From positions 62,001-126,000 of the forward strand of contig NZ_JACHFL010000015.1 in NCBI RefSeq assembly GCF_014201875.1: 64,000 bases of DNA, read 5' to 3'. Position numbers and translations under genes: made by a program. Source of the DNA: Deinococcus humi. Its GTDB lineage: Bacteria; Deinococcota; Deinococci; Deinococcales; Deinococcaceae. Below the pieces are notes generated by a model that worked only from the letters and a program-made list of their open reading frames with translations, searched no databases and had not been told where the DNA came from. Shown here piece by piece: positions 11,384 through 20,794 of the stretch (position 1 is the stretch's first letter; each line of letters begins with the position of its first letter).

Positions 11384-12489
11384 GCGGTCCCGCCACTGCT
11401 CAGAGCGGCGTCACCGTGCGGCGGATCGAGGCCATTCCCTACCGGTTGCCGCTGACCTCGGCGCTCGCCTGGGGCGCACACTCCGCGATGAACGCCGCCG
11501 AACATGTGCTGGTGCGCGTCATCCTCTCGGACGGAACGGTGGGCCAGGCCGAGGCCACGCCGCGTCCCACCATCTACGGCGAGACGCCCGGGAGCGTGGC
11601 GGCGATCCTGGCCCACCTCTCCCCCGCCCTGACCGGGCTCGATATTGCCGACGAGGACGGTCTGAACCGGGCGCGCAACAGCGTGGCCAACAACCAGACG
11701 GCGCGCGGAGCGCTGGACATGGCGCTGCACGATGCCCGCGCGCGTGCGGGAGGCCAGACCCTGTTCGACACCCTGATGGGACCAAACCCGCGCGTGCGCG
11801 TCAGCTTTATCCTGGGGCTGAGCACGCCCGCCGATATGCTGGCTGAGGCTGAACGGGTGGTGGCGGCGGGCGTGCGCTGCCTGAAGGTCAAGGTGGGCCG
11901 AGACCACGCCCGTGACCTGACCGTGATCGCCGAACTGCGCCGGGCTTTTGGTCCCGAAGTGCTGCTCTACGCCGACAGCAACGAGACCCTGAGCGCCGAG
12001 AGCGCCCCCTCCGCCCTGAACGCCATGCGGGAGGCCGGGCTGCTGTACGTGGAGGAGCCGTTACCGGTGCGCCAGCTCCGGGCACGGGCCGAGTTGCACA
12101 GCCGCAGTTCGTTGCCCATCGTGGCCGACGACAGTTGTTTTACGCCCGCCGACCTGAGCCGCGAACTGGACTTCGACACCTTCGACGTCCTGAACGTCAA
12201 GACCGCCCGCAACGGCTTTACCGACGGCGCGTGGATGCTGCGCGAGGCGGCGCGGCACGGCAAGCGCGGCATGGTCGGGTCCCAGGCCAGCACCGGGCTG
12301 GGCACGTTGCACGCTGCCCTGCTGTCCACCCACGCAGAGGTGACCGAGCCGTGCGAGCTGAGCTTCGTGCTGAAGTTGCAAGGCGATCTGCTGAATCAAC
12401 CCATCACATTCCAGGATGGCTGGCTGGACGTCAATGGCCTTAGAAACCACGCCGTAGACTCTTCCAGACTGGCGCGCTACCGCCTCTAA
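11380..12489 (+). CDS. Enolase-superfamily enzyme (muconate cycloisomerase / mandelate racemase subgroup)
   Basis: Mg-dependent enzyme that abstracts a proton alpha to a carboxylate. Visible residues: KVK at 159-161, Asp189 in LLYADSNE, Glu of VEEPLP (about 215), Asp240/241 in IVADDS, and Lys264 in NVKTAR. A KxK plus opposite Lys arrangement places it in the muconate-cycloisomerase subgroup, which includes dipeptide epimerases, N-succinylamino-acid racemases and o-succinylbenzoate synthases; I cannot choose among these. The ATG at 11380 overlaps the upstream TGA, favouring it over a TTG at 11374. Confidence 0.85.
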   Translation: MSGPATAQSGVTVRRIEAIPYRLPLTSALAWGAHSAMNAAEHVLVRVILSDGTVGQAEATPRPTIYGETPGSVAAILAHLSPALTGLDIADEDGLNRARNSVANNQTARGALDMALHDARARAGGQTLFDTLMGPNPRVRVSFILGLSTPADMLAEAERVVAAGVRCLKVKVGRDHARDLTVIAELRRAFGPEVLLYADSNETLSAESAPSALNAMREAGLLYVEEPLPVRQLRARAELHSRSSLPIVADDSCFTPADLSRELDFDTFDVLNVKTARNGFTDGAWMLREAARHGKRGMVGSQASTGLGTLHAALLSTHAEVTEPCELSFVLKLQGDLLNQPITFQDGWLDVNGLRNHAVDSSRLARYRL

Positions 12490-12616
12490 GTCCACTTCAG
12501 GCAGAGTGGACATCTTGTCTACGTTCTAATTCTTCGTAACTTGAAGCACTTTCATCGTCCCACAAGACTTCTATCCAGGTGACAGACCTGTCAGAAAACA
12601 GGAAGGATAATGAGTT

Positions 12617-12883
12617 ATGGATCAAGGAATGCTCAACGCCCTCGTGTTGCCCCTGCTGTTCAGCATCTGCGGCGGTCTCTACCTGTATGTGCGTTTCCCT
12701 GAGCGCCGTCCGCGGGCCCTCCTGGTCATGACCCTGTTTCAACTGGTGGGCGCCTACGGCTACGCCACCTCTCCCGATGAGGGTCTGTTCGGCCTGCTGA
12801 TTCTGCACGCTGCGGTGGTGTTCGTTCTGCTGGTGCGCCACCTGCAGGCGCCCACATTGATGCCCGGCAACACCAGCCAGTAA
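12617..12883 (+). CDS. Small membrane protein of unknown function
   Basis: 88 residues with three hydrophobic segments (about 5-24, 34-50 and 56-74) and short charged loops; no family recognised. The ATG is preceded by AGGAAGGA at 12600-12607, spaced about 9 bases. It stands alone between the enolase-like gene and a bidirectional terminator. Confidence 0.65.
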   Translation: MDQGMLNALVLPLLFSICGGLYLYVRFPERRPRALLVMTLFQLVGAYGYATSPDEGLFGLLILHAAVVFVLLVRHLQAPTLMPGNTSQ

Positions 12884-12918
12884 CCGCGCCCAGCGCATTT
12901 CCATCAAAGAGCAGGCTG

Positions 12919-12965
12919 AAAGGACGGCGGCGACCCGCATCTGGGGTCGCCGCCGTCCTTTCTCT
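12919..12965. terminator. Bidirectional terminator between convergent genes
   Basis: A long GC-rich stem, AAGGACGGCGGCGACC pairing with GGTCGCCGCCGTCCTT, is flanked by AAA on the left and TTTCTCT on the right. It can stop the small membrane gene (plus) and the subtilase gene (minus). Confidence 0.85.
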
Positions 12966-12970
12966 AACGC

Positions 12971-14317
12971 TTACGGCAGGGCGGCGCGCACGGCGGCGGC
13001 GGCGTCCAGCAGGGGCAGCCCGCCCGTACGGTTGACGCTCCTGAGCAGCAGCGTGCGGGTCTGCGCGGCGCTGAGGCCGGGGTTCACCCCGCGCATCAGG
13101 GCCGCAACGCCGCTGACCATCGGGGCCGAGAAGCTCGTACCAGCCTCCAGTTTGTAGTTGCCGCCGGAAGCCAGAACAGGAATGTCCAGGGCCAGGCTGT
13201 CCCCCTGACACTGGCCGCTGACCCCTCCCGGCGCGACGATGTCCAGCGCACGCGGGTGCTGGGCGTCGGGACGAGCGCTGTAACACGCCAGCTCGCCGTC
13301 GCGGCTGCCTACTGCCCCGACCGCGATCACGTCCGGGTGACTGGCCGGGTAGTACACGCCTTCGTCCGGCGTGTTGCCCGCCGCCGCGACCACCACCGCC
13401 GATTTCGTGGCGTTCGTCAGCGCGGCGTCCAGCACCGCGTCCCCCTCAAGGTCCGGGGCACCCAGACTGATGTTGATCACCCTGGCACCCTGCTGAACGG
13501 CGTAATTGAGTCCTGCCGCCAGATCCGCCGTGCTGCCGGAGCCGTTGCCGTCCAGCACCGCGACGCTCAGCAGTGGGCCGCTCCAGACCACACCCGTCAG
13601 GCCCAGGCCATTGTTGGTGTTCGCGCCGATCACGCCCGCAACCTCGGTCCCATGCTCGCTGACATTCAGATCGTCCCGCGCCGGGGCGGGCAGCAGGCAG
13701 GACACGACGCCGCTCAGGCGCAGGTCGGGATGGCTGCGGTCAGCGGCCGAGTCCAGGACGGCGACCCTGGCTCCCACTGGTGTGCGCCCAGCGGCCCCCA
13801 GCGCGTCCCAGGCGGCGGGAACCCTGGTGCGCGACAGGTAGGTCTGGAAGACGTTGACCCTCCTGTCGCCCACCCTGATGTTCAGGCCCGCGTTGCCCGG
13901 AAAGGCCGGATCGTTCGGCGGATTGCCGGGCTGGGCCAGTGCGCGGTACACGTAGTTGGGCTGGACGCGCAGCCCCGCCGCCTGCAGGCGCTGAGCGAAG
14001 GCGCGGTCGCTTTCGCCCGCCGGGGTCCGGGCCAGTTGCACGCCCGGCCCGACTGCCTGTCTCTGTACGCCCGACAGGGCACCCAGGGCCTGAGCGCTCA
14101 GCGTTCCAGCGGCGCGCTCTGTGAGCAGCAGCACCTGACCGGGCACTCGCGCCGCGCTCCAGTCAGCCCTGGCCTGCCCCCAGTTCAAGGGAGCGACTCC
14201 CAATGAAGCGACGCTTCCGGACCGGCAGGCCAGCGGGTCCGGGGCCGGACTTTGTTCCGGGCAGGCAGTGAGCAGGAGCGGCAACAGCAGGGCGGGCAAC
14301 AACACACGGTGGGACAT
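12971..14317 (-). CDS. S8 (subtilisin-like) serine peptidase, lipoprotein, divergent motifs
   Basis: 448-residue exported protease. The signal peptide ends at Cys19 (LLLTAC). The catalytic triad is readable as Asp189 in VAVLDSAAD, His222 in EHGTEVAGVI and Ser395 in GTSFSAPMVSG, with oxyanion Asn315 in AAAGN. The Asp motif lacks the usual Gly (DTG becomes DSA) and the His motif reads HGTEVAG instead of HGTHVAG, so it is a divergent subtilase, perhaps active. A TAGCCT -10 (14328-14323) lies 5 bases before the ATG, fitting a leaderless mRNA. Confidence 0.88.
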   Translation of the reverse strand: MSHRVLLPALLLPLLLTACPEQSPAPDPLACRSGSVASLGVAPLNWGQARADWSAARVPGQVLLLTERAAGTLSAQALGALSGVQRQAVGPGVQLARTPAGESDRAFAQRLQAAGLRVQPNYVYRALAQPGNPPNDPAFPGNAGLNIRVGDRRVNVFQTYLSRTRVPAAWDALGAAGRTPVGARVAVLDSAADRSHPDLRLSGVVSCLLPAPARDDLNVSEHGTEVAGVIGANTNNGLGLTGVVWSGPLLSVAVLDGNGSGSTADLAAGLNYAVQQGARVINISLGAPDLEGDAVLDAALTNATKSAVVVAAAGNTPDEGVYYPASHPDVIAVGAVGSRDGELACYSARPDAQHPRALDIVAPGGVSGQCQGDSLALDIPVLASGGNYKLEAGTSFSAPMVSGVAALMRGVNPGLSAAQTRTLLLRSVNRTGGLPLLDAAAAVRAALP

Positions 14318-14691
14318 GATCCAGGCTACAGGGCGGGGGTCTGAGACGCGTGGGATCAGCCGAGGACTCTCTCTGTCCTCAAGCCAATTCTGCGTCTCAT
14401 ACGTGTGAAACAGTCCGTAACGCCCAGCTCCTCAACCCATCCCACTGTGAACGGCAGCGGGTCGCGATAACCCCCTGACAGGTCACGCCGCTGGCCCCAT
14501 GCTCTATCCGCGCCTGGCACAGTTCTCACGACGTTACCCGGCCAGCACATTGAGGGGAAGCCGAGGCAATCCACCCGTACCCCTTCCCGAAGAGGTTGAG
14601 CGCCTGAACAGGTTCCTGTCGCTCACCGCTGGCGCCCGCCCCCGTAACCTCTCCCCCCCTTTGACGTGGCTGTCTGCTCCAGACTGGCGGC
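14318..14691. other. Divergent intergenic region with nested inverted repeats
   Basis: No convincing gene. An outer perfect 8-bp repeat, TGAGACGC (14342-14349) / GCGTCTCA (14392-14399), encloses an inner hairpin GAGGAC (14362-14367) / GTCCTC (14375-14380). Near the right end, CAGACT (14680-14685) lies 6 bases before the GTG of the next gene and could be its leaderless -10. The rest looks non-coding and featureless. Confidence 0.4.
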
Positions 14692-15606
14692 GTGTCCGCG
14701 TCCGCCACCTTTTCCCACCCCTTCCGGGCGTATTCGCCCGCCGATTTCCATTTTCCGCTGCCGGAAGGCCACCGCTTTCCCTATTACAAGTATGCGGGGG
14801 TACGCGAGGTGTTGCGCCCGCACCTGCCCGTGCTGGACACACCCGCACTGAGCTGGACGGACGCCGCGCGTGTCCACGATCCGCAGTGGTTGCGGCGCTG
14901 GCGACGGGGCGAGGTGGACCGCGCCGAGGAACGTGCCCTGGGCCTGCCGTGGTCTCCGGAGATGGTGGAACGTTCACGCCGCGCCGCTGGCGGCTCGCTG
15001 GCGGCCCTGCACGACGCCGTGAACACCGGATGGGGTGCCAATCTGGCGGGCGGCACGCACCATTCCTTCTCAGACCGCGCCGAGGGCTTCTGTCTGCTCA
15101 ACGACGCCGCACTGCTGACGCGGGTGGCGCTCGACGACGGTCTGGCTTCACGGGTGGCGGTCATCGATCTGGATGTGCATCAGGGAAACGGCACGGCGGC
15201 CATGCTGGGTGCAGAGGCGAGGGCCTTTACCCTCAGCGTTCACGGCGAGCGCAACTACCCGTTTCGCAAGGAGCAAAGTTCGCTGGACCTGGGCCTAGGC
15301 GATGGCGTGAACGACAACGAATATCTGCAGGTCCTCAACAGACAGGCCCTGCCCGCCATTGAGGCCTTCCGACCCGATCTGCTCGTGTTTCTGGCGGGCG
15401 CGGACGTGCTGGCCGGGGACCGCTTCGGGCGCTTCGCCCTGAGCCTGGAGGGCCTGCGTGAGCGCAACCGGGCCGTGCTGGGCTGGGCAAAAACATCGGC
15501 TGTCCCCGTCGTGACCGTCCTGGCGGGCGGCTACAACAGGGACCATAGCCTGACCATTCAGGCGCATGCCAGCGTGGTGCTTGACGGCCTGGATGTCTTC
15601 GGGTAA
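14692..15606 (+). CDS. Histone-deacetylase-family (arginase/deacetylase fold) hydrolase
   Basis: Zn-dependent amidohydrolase related to acetoin-utilisation proteins and acetylpolyamine or acetyl-lysine deacetylases; the substrate is unknown. The 304 residues show [19 protein letters not shown] (His pair) around 122-140, DLDVHQGNG (metal Asp/His) around 160-168, and [12 protein letters not shown] with the third metal Asp. The GTG start lacks a Shine-Dalgarno and follows a CAGACT box by 6 bases. It is monocistronic. Confidence 0.9.
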   Translation: MSASATFSHPFRAYSPADFHFPLPEGHRFPYYKYAGVREVLRPHLPVLDTPALSWTDAARVHDPQWLRRWRRGEVDRAEERALGLPWSPEMVERSRRAAGGSLAALHDAVNTGWGANLAGGTHHSFSDRAEGFCLLNDAALLTRVALDDGLASRVAVIDLDVHQGNGTAAMLGAEARAFTLSVHGERNYPFRKEQSSLDLGLGDGVNDNEYLQVLNRQALPAIEAFRPDLLVFLAGADVLAGDRFGRFALSLEGLRERNRAVLGWAKTSAVPVVTVLAGGYNRDHSLTIQAHASVVLDGLDVFG

Positions 15607-15809
15607 TGCCCACACCACGATTTAAGCGGGCATTGCATTTGGTCATTCTTCATACTGTGCCTCCTGAACGTTCTATGTTTGTTCAAGGCTTGTACACTCT
15701 CTGTACGAAAGGCTGTTCAGAAGGAGGCGTCAGGTTAGGCGCTTAGGTTCGACTCGGGTGAGCGGAACTCCTTTTTTCTGAAATGCCCCTTGTCCCCACA
15801 GGAGCGATC

Positions 15810-16445
15810 ATGACCTACGCAGCCCCGTCCATCAGCAGCCCCAGCGCCCACGCCGATCTCTCCGCCCGTCAGGTCCGGCGCGGACAGACGCTGTACTACG
15901 CGGGTGATTCTTCACCCAGCCTGTACCGCCTGGAAAGCGGCCTGATGCGCGCCGTGCGGCTGACGCCCCAGGGCCGTAATCTGACCGTCCGTCACATCCA
16001 CCCCGGCGACATCTTCGGCGAGGAAACCCTGCACGGACAGTCCCGTGCCCATCAGGTGGTGGCGCTCACCGACGCCGCGCTGACGCCGATTCATCCCGAG
16101 CACCTGTCCGCCGCCGAACTGTGGGACCTAACCCGCAGCCTGAGCGCCCAGCTCCAGCGCATGATGACCGACGGCGTGCATATTCAGGACGGCGACCTGC
16201 GTGAGCGCATCGCCCGCTATCTGCTCAACCTCGCCGACAGCACCCTGGGTGGCCAGCACGCCGACGGCGCACGCTACGTCCGCGCCACCCATGAACTGAT
16301 CGCCGAGGGCACCGGGGCCACCCGTGAGAGCGTGAGCAAGCTGATCGGCGAGATGCGCGACGACGGACTGCTGCTGCCCGCCTACCGCTGTCTGACCCTG
16401 ATTGACGAGGAGCGCCTCAAGGGCCTGAGCGGCTATCACGGCTGA
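15810..16445 (+). CDS. CRP/FNR-family transcriptional regulator
   Basis: Global-type regulator of 211 residues with an N-terminal cyclic-nucleotide-binding beta barrel ([24 protein letters not shown]) and a C-terminal winged helix (residues about 135-205, with [17 protein letters not shown] as the recognition helix). Deinococcus has a CRP-family stress regulator, DdrI; this could be its counterpart, but I cannot confirm that. ATG 15810 has CAGGAG 6 bases upstream and is preferred over the in-frame ATG at 15783. A 165-base upstream region carries short repeats (TGAAC...GTTCA at 15666-15686, TGTAC twice) that may be regulatory. Confidence 0.88.
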   Translation: MTYAAPSISSPSAHADLSARQVRRGQTLYYAGDSSPSLYRLESGLMRAVRLTPQGRNLTVRHIHPGDIFGEETLHGQSRAHQVVALTDAALTPIHPEHLSAAELWDLTRSLSAQLQRMMTDGVHIQDGDLRERIARYLLNLADSTLGGQHADGARYVRATHELIAEGTGATRESVSKLIGEMRDDGLLLPAYRCLTLIDEERLKGLSGYHG

Positions 16446-16466
16446 GCGGCTTTGACCCACCTCTTT

Positions 16467-16496
16467 CCTCTCCACAGCGTTGGAGAGGATTTTTTT
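16467..16496 (+). terminator. Terminator after CRP-family gene
   Basis: Stem CCTCTCCA (16467-16474) / TGGAGAGG (16481-16488) followed by ATTTTTTT. Confidence 0.9.
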
Positions 16497-16500
16497 GCCC

Positions 16501-17418
16501 TCACCACCAGCCACGCCGCTTGAAGTAGAGCGCCAGCAGCCCGCCGATCAGCAGAAAGCTGCCCCAGGCCAGGGCATAGCCCAGCGGCCACTCCAGTTCC
16601 GGCATGACCCGGAAGTTCATGCCCCAGACGCCCGCCAGAAAGGTCAGCGGCAGAAAGATGACGCTGACGGCGGTCAGGGTCCGCATGACCTCGTTCATGC
16701 GCTGGTTCTGCAGGTTCAAGTGCAGGTCCAGCAGACTGGTCAAGAAGTCGCGCAGGCCGTCCAGACGGCTGCTGGCACGGTTGAAACTGTCCTGAGCGTC
16801 GCGGTAGCGCACCAGATCGGCAGGTGTCTCGCCCATATAGCGAGCCAGGGTGGCGGTGGCCTCACGGGCGTCGCCAGCGAGGCGGCGGCCCTGCGACAGC
16901 AGGTGCTTAACCTCGAAGATATCGGGCACCGGATTGTCGCGCCTGTCCCGAAACACCCGTTCCTCCAGCATATCGGTGCGTGCCTCCAGCGCGTCGGCCA
17001 GCGTGAAGAAGGTGTCGGCGGTGTGGTCCAGCAACTCGTAAATGACTTCGGCGGGCGAGTTGAGGTTCTCACGCCCCACCAGCGCCCAGACGTTGCGCAG
17101 CGCCTCGGTGCCGCTAGTGCTCAGGGACAGCGCCGCCTCTGGAAAGCCGAAGATGCTGATCCGCTCGGTGAAATCGTCCTCCTCGGCGGGGTGCGCGAAG
17201 GAACGCACGGTGATGAAGGCGTGTTCGGGGTACTGCTCGGCGCGGCTCCAGTGGCCATGTTCCAGCACGTCCTCCAGCGCGAAGTTATTGAGGGGAAAGG
17301 CGGCCTGCAAACGGGCCAGTTCGGCTGGGGTCACGTCCTGGGCATCCACCCAGACGCCCTTCGTCTGCCCGGTCCAGTCAAAGGACTCTCCGTTCGCAAG
17401 GTACTTGGCACGAATCAT
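16501..17418 (-). CDS. corA: CorA-family magnesium/divalent cation transporter
   Basis: Pentameric inner-membrane channel for Mg2+ and related ions. The 305 residues end with the diagnostic pair of membrane helices, the first closing on [18 protein letters not shown] (GMN selectivity motif) and the second running to the basic tail KRRGWW. The N-terminal two thirds are the cytosolic sensor domain. ATG 17418 lies 7 bases after TAGCAT (17431-17426), a leaderless arrangement; longer in-frame starts do not add family-like sequence. It is divergent from fluC with 64 bases between the start codons. Confidence 0.93.
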   Translation of the reverse strand: MIRAKYLANGESFDWTGQTKGVWVDAQDVTPAELARLQAAFPLNNFALEDVLEHGHWSRAEQYPEHAFITVRSFAHPAEEDDFTERISIFGFPEAALSLSTSGTEALRNVWALVGRENLNSPAEVIYELLDHTADTFFTLADALEARTDMLEERVFRDRRDNPVPDIFEVKHLLSQGRRLAGDAREATATLARYMGETPADLVRYRDAQDSFNRASSRLDGLRDFLTSLLDLHLNLQNQRMNEVMRTLTAVSVIFLPLTFLAGVWGMNFRVMPELEWPLGYALAWGSFLLIGGLLALYFKRRGWW

Positions 17419-17425
17419 GGGGCTG

Positions 17426-17475
17426 ATGCTACGCGGCGCACACACACAGAACATCCTCCAGACACGCTCTATCCT
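17426..17475. promoter_or_regulatory. Back-to-back leaderless -10 boxes for corA and fluC
   Basis: TAGCAT on the minus strand (17431-17426) is 7 bases before the corA ATG. TATCCT on the plus strand (17470-17475) is 7 bases before the fluC ATG. No Shine-Dalgarno is seen for either gene, and neither a Mg2+ (M-box) nor a fluoride riboswitch would fit in the 64-base gap. Confidence 0.55.
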
Positions 17476-17482
17476 TTCACCC

Positions 17483-17863
17483 ATGACGCCCGCACTGTGG
17501 TTCTCGTTGATGCTGGGGGGCGCGCTGGGCGCAGCCTGCCGTCAGGGAGCGGTGCTGGCCCTGGCCCCGCTGGTGGCGCGCACGGGTTTCCCCTACGCCG
17601 TGCTGATCGTGAATGTGCTGGGCTCCTTCCTGCTGGGTCTGACGCTGGCGCTGGCCGGACGCGGCATGGTGTCGGAAGCAGTGCGGGTGGCCTTCGGCAC
17701 CGGCGTGCTGGGTGCCTTCACCACCTTTTCCACTTTCAGCACCGAGCTCGACGCCCTGTTGCTGCGCGGACAGGCGGTCTCTGCTGTGCTGTACGCCCTG
17801 GGCAGCGTGGGCCTGGGCCTGACGGCGGCGGTGGCCGGGCGGGTGCTGGGGACAAAGCTGTGA
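17483..17863 (+). CDS. fluC: Fluoride ion channel FluC/CrcB
   Basis: Dual-topology F- exporter channel, 126 residues with four membrane segments. The family signature [15 protein letters not shown] is at about residues 74-88, and the conserved Asn lies in [12 protein letters not shown]. It starts leaderlessly after TATCCT. The xseA GTG follows 10 bases after its stop, so the two are probably co-transcribed. Confidence 0.92.
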   Translation: MTPALWFSLMLGGALGAACRQGAVLALAPLVARTGFPYAVLIVNVLGSFLLGLTLALAGRGMVSEAVRVAFGTGVLGAFTTFSTFSTELDALLLRGQAVSAVLYALGSVGLGLTAAVAGRVLGTKL

Positions 17864-17873
17864 GGACGCCGCT

Positions 17874-19100
17874 GTGACACGCAAACGCAAAAAGACCGCG
17901 CCGACGCGTCCGCCAGAGCAGTTTCTGGAACTTTCGGAAGTACTGGCGTATATCGGGCAGGTCATCGCGCGGGGCATGCCGGGCGCCGTATGGGTCCGAG
18001 CGGAGGTGGCCTCGGTGACCGACCGCCGCCACCTGTACCTGGACCTGGTGCAGCTGGGCGAGGAAGGCGAGGTCGCCAAGTGCCGCGCCACCGTCTGGGC
18101 CCGCGAACGCTTCTCGCTGGAGGGCAAGTTCCGGCAGGCAACAGGCGGCACCCTGACGGCAGGCCTGAAGGTCCTGCTGTTCTGTCAGCCGGAGTTTCAC
18201 CCGCAGTACGGCTTTTCCCTGAACGTGCTCGACCTCTCGCCCGAGTACACCTTGGGCGACGCGGCGCTGCGGCTGGACACGCTGCGCCAGACCCTGGTGC
18301 AGGAGGGCGTGTATGGCCTGAACCGGCTGCTGCCCCCACCCGCCGATTTCGCGCGGGTGGCCGTGATCTCGCCCACCGGGGCAGCGGGCCTGGGCGACTT
18401 TCGCCGCGAGACGGACGCGCTGGAGGACGCCGGAGTCATCGAGTTCCGGTATCTGGAGGCCACCTTTCAGGGGCGCGAGGCGTCCTCCAGCCTGCTGCGG
18501 GCGGCGCAGGCGGCACGCGAACTGCATGAGGAGGTCCCGCTGGACGCCCTAGTGGTCATCCGTGGTGGCGGGGCCGTCACCGATCTGGCATGGCTCAACG
18601 ATCTGGCCTTCGCCCGCGCCCTGGCCACCTTCCCTGCCCCGGTCATCACCGGCCTGGGCCATGCCCGCGACGACACCCTGCCCGACGAGGTGGCCTGCGT
18701 CCGCACCGATACGCCCAGCAAAGCCGCCGGTCTGATCCTCCGCACGGTGGCCGGAGCGGCGGCGGCGGCGCAGGAGGACGCCCGCAGCATCCGCGCCGCC
18801 GCCGCGTCCCTGCTGGTGGAGGCCGATGCGGCGGCGTTGTGGGCACGTGGCCGTATCCTGAGCGCCGCCGACCGCCAGAGCGAGACGGCCCGCTCCAACG
18901 TGGACGCCCTAATGCGGCAGGCGCTGGGCCTGACCCCTGAACGCACCCTGGCCCGTGGCTACGCGCTGGTGCGGGATGAGGATGGCCAGCCCGTCACCCG
19001 CGCCGCTGGCGTGACGGCGGGGCAACGGCTGACGCTGGAATGGCAGGATGGGCGCGTGAACGCGGTGGCTCAGGACGCGCCGTCTACGTCAGGACCCTGA
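17874..19100 (+). CDS. xseA: Exodeoxyribonuclease VII large subunit
   Basis: Catalytic subunit of the ssDNA exonuclease ExoVII. It has 408 residues with an N-terminal OB fold (about 20-125) and a catalytic region carrying [29 protein letters not shown] and [17 protein letters not shown]. The C-terminal coiled region is Ala/Arg-rich and ends with the [15 protein letters not shown] strand. The Exo VII small subunit is not adjacent but lies at 50656-50877. Its 3' end overlaps the convergent GNAT gene by 17 bases. Confidence 0.94.
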   Translation: MTRKRKKTAPTRPPEQFLELSEVLAYIGQVIARGMPGAVWVRAEVASVTDRRHLYLDLVQLGEEGEVAKCRATVWARERFSLEGKFRQATGGTLTAGLKVLLFCQPEFHPQYGFSLNVLDLSPEYTLGDAALRLDTLRQTLVQEGVYGLNRLLPPPADFARVAVISPTGAAGLGDFRRETDALEDAGVIEFRYLEATFQGREASSSLLRAAQAARELHEEVPLDALVVIRGGGAVTDLAWLNDLAFARALATFPAPVITGLGHARDDTLPDEVACVRTDTPSKAAGLILRTVAGAAAAAQEDARSIRAAAASLLVEADAAALWARGRILSAADRQSETARSNVDALMRQALGLTPERTLARGYALVRDEDGQPVTRAAGVTAGQRLTLEWQDGRVNAVAQDAPSTSGP

Positions 19101-19611
19101 GCATGGCGATCTCGTTGCAGTTTTCGAAGAAGGCGCAACGCTGGCACTCGCTCCAGACCTTGGGATGCAGGTTGGTCTTGTCGATCCGCGTGAAGCCGCA
19201 CTTCTCGAAGAAGACCTGCTGATACGTCCACGCGAACAGCGCCGGCAGATCGATCGCGCGTGCCTCCTGCTCGCAGGCCGCCACCAGTTGCTTGCCCAGC
19301 CCGCGCCCCTGCATGTGGGGGTGGATCGCCAGGCCACGCACCTCGGCCAGATCGGGGGCCAGCAGGTGCAATCCGCAGACGCCCGCCAGTCCACCCGGCT
19401 GCCCCTCATGTTCGGCGGCGAAGATCAGGTGGAAATCGCGGATGGTCTCGGCCAGCAGGGCGCGCGAACGCACCAGCATCTGCCCGCGCGCCGCCCAGTA
19501 GCCGATCAGTTCGTGAATCGCCTCAATGTCCGACAATCTGGCCTTGCGCCCACTCAGAGGGGCCTGCGGGTGGATGTCGGGAATGGCAATGGAGTCAAGA
19601 GAAAGGGTCAT
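19084..19611 (-). CDS. Short N-acetylglutamate synthase-like GNAT acetyltransferase
   Basis: 175 residues with a single GNAT domain. It resembles the short ArgA-type N-acetylglutamate synthases: [15 protein letters not shown] at the N-terminus, acetyl-CoA loop [14 protein letters not shown], then [20 protein letters not shown] and a Cys cluster [12 protein letters not shown] at the C-terminus that is common in this subgroup. It would catalyse the first step of arginine synthesis, which fits its place at the 3' end of the argG-argH island (inference). GGAGG lies 6 bases before ATG 19611. Confidence 0.75.
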   Translation of the reverse strand: MTLSLDSIAIPDIHPQAPLSGRKARLSDIEAIHELIGYWAARGQMLVRSRALLAETIRDFHLIFAAEHEGQPGGLAGVCGLHLLAPDLAEVRGLAIHPHMQGRGLGKQLVAACEQEARAIDLPALFAWTYQQVFFEKCGFTRIDKTNLHPKVWSECQRCAFFENCNEIAMLRVLT

Positions 19612-19702
19612 GCGCGCCTCCGGCGCGGGCTTGTGGCGCGTGGCCGGTGAATTGTGGACGGTGTTCTCCACACGGCCCACCGGCCACAGGGCGCAAGCCT
19701 CT

Positions 19703-20173
19703 TTACGCCTTGCTGGCCCCCCTGCTCAGATCGCGCATCCAGGTGGTCTGGCCTGGCCGCTCGCCGCCGGAGCGGTAGGCCTTGACCTGCGGGGCGTCGG
19801 GTACGTCGCCCATCACCAGGGCCATGGGCACCTGGGTAAAGCCGAAGGTGCTCCAGTCGCCGCCCTTGCTGAACATGTAGACCGCACGGTCCCCACGCCC
19901 CTGGGCGTACTCGATGGCGCTCATGATCAGCCGCCGTCCCAGCCCGCTGCCCCGCGCGTTCGGCATCACGGCTGCGCCGCGCAGCAGCGAGGCTCCATCG
20001 CCGTGCTCCAGGCCAATGGCGCCAATAGGCTGGCCGCCGCGCTCCATTACCCAGTACGTGGTGCCCGTCGCCATCGCCTCGTCGGTGTCCAACCCGGCGT
20101 CGTGAAACACGCGCACCACGGTCTCTTTGTCGCTGGCATTGGCCAGTCTGATCTGAACGTTCTGCTCGGTCAT
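19703..20173 (-). CDS. GNAT N-acetyltransferase (paralog of the gene at 20297-20794)
   Basis: 156-residue GNAT-fold protein with an acetyl-CoA loop in AVMPNARGSGLGRRLIMSA (about 69-87). It shares IGLEHGDGASLLR and RGDRAVYMFS with the next upstream gene, showing a tandem duplication. The pattern loosely resembles ArsN2-type acetyltransferases; the substrate is unknown. ATG 20173 follows a GGAGGAC Shine-Dalgarno. It is separated from its paralog by 123 bases. Confidence 0.8.
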   Translation of the reverse strand: MTEQNVQIRLANASDKETVVRVFHDAGLDTDEAMATGTTYWVMERGGQPIGAIGLEHGDGASLLRGAAVMPNARGSGLGRRLIMSAIEYAQGRGDRAVYMFSKGGDWSTFGFTQVPMALVMGDVPDAPQVKAYRSGGERPGQTTWMRDLSRGASKA

Positions 20174-20296
20174 GGGATAGTCCTCCGGAAAAGGAAAGGC
20201 AAAGGAAACGGTATTCGCCGAGCGGTCCCGGCGCATAGGAATTGAGAACGTCGGAAGAATAGCGCACGCCCCGCGCTTGCGAATGGCCTCCCGCGT

Positions 20297-20794
20297 TCAT
20301 GCCTGATCTCCCCGGTTCAATTCACGCTTCCATGCCTGCTCGTCGTGGATCCAGCCCTTGAGCACCCCACTCCTGACCTGCGGCGTGTCCGGCAGCGCGG
20401 CGCTGACCTCGTCCGCACCCACCGGCACGAAGTCGAAGCGGGCCCAGTAGTCCCCGGCCTCCTGGCTGAACAGGTACACGCCGCGGTCGCCGCGCAGGCT
20501 GGCGTGGGTCAGCGCCGAGAGCACCAGCGCGCGCCCCAGCCCCTGCGAGCGGGCCTGGGGCAAAACAGCCGTCGAGCGGATCAGCGACACGCCCTCGCCG
20601 TGCTCCAGACCGATACAGCCCCCTGGTACGCCGTTGAGGTCCGCGATCCAGTAGGTGCTACCCTCCGGCGTGACGCTGGCGGTGTGGAGCCCGCAGCCAG
20701 CGAGCAGCGCGAGGACAGTGGGAAAGTCTTCCGGCGTAGCCTGACGCAGCTTGACGTGCATTTCGGACAGGTTGGAATGGGTGGTGGATATCAT
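20297..20794 (-). CDS. GNAT N-acetyltransferase (paralog of the gene at 19703-20173)
   Basis: 165-residue GNAT protein with acetyl-CoA loop AVLPQARSQGLGRALVLSA. It shares the IGLEHGEGVSLIR and RGDRGVYLFSQ blocks with its neighbour and is about equally like ArsN2-type enzymes. The start overlaps the HIT-protein stop by 4 bases (ATGA), so it is part of the argG-argH-HIT transcript. A second in-frame Met at residue 12 (MHVKLRQATPED) could be the true domain start. Confidence 0.8.
   Translation of the reverse strand: MISTTHSNLSEMHVKLRQATPEDFPTVLALLAGCGLHTASVTPEGSTYWIADLNGVPGGCIGLEHGEGVSLIRSTAVLPQARSQGLGRALVLSALTHASLRGDRGVYLFSQEAGDYWARFDFVPVGADEVSAALPDTPQVRSGVLKGWIHDEQAWKRELNRGDQA

Noticed and set aside
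14499..15362. 287-codon plus-strand frame over the deacetylase-like gene
   Set aside because: Out of frame with a protein that has intact metal-binding motifs; a GC-rich shadow frame.
17419..17482. Fluoride riboswitch before fluC or Mg2+ riboswitch before corA
   Set aside because: Only 64 bases lie between the start codons and both genes look leaderless; no conserved riboswitch core is seen.
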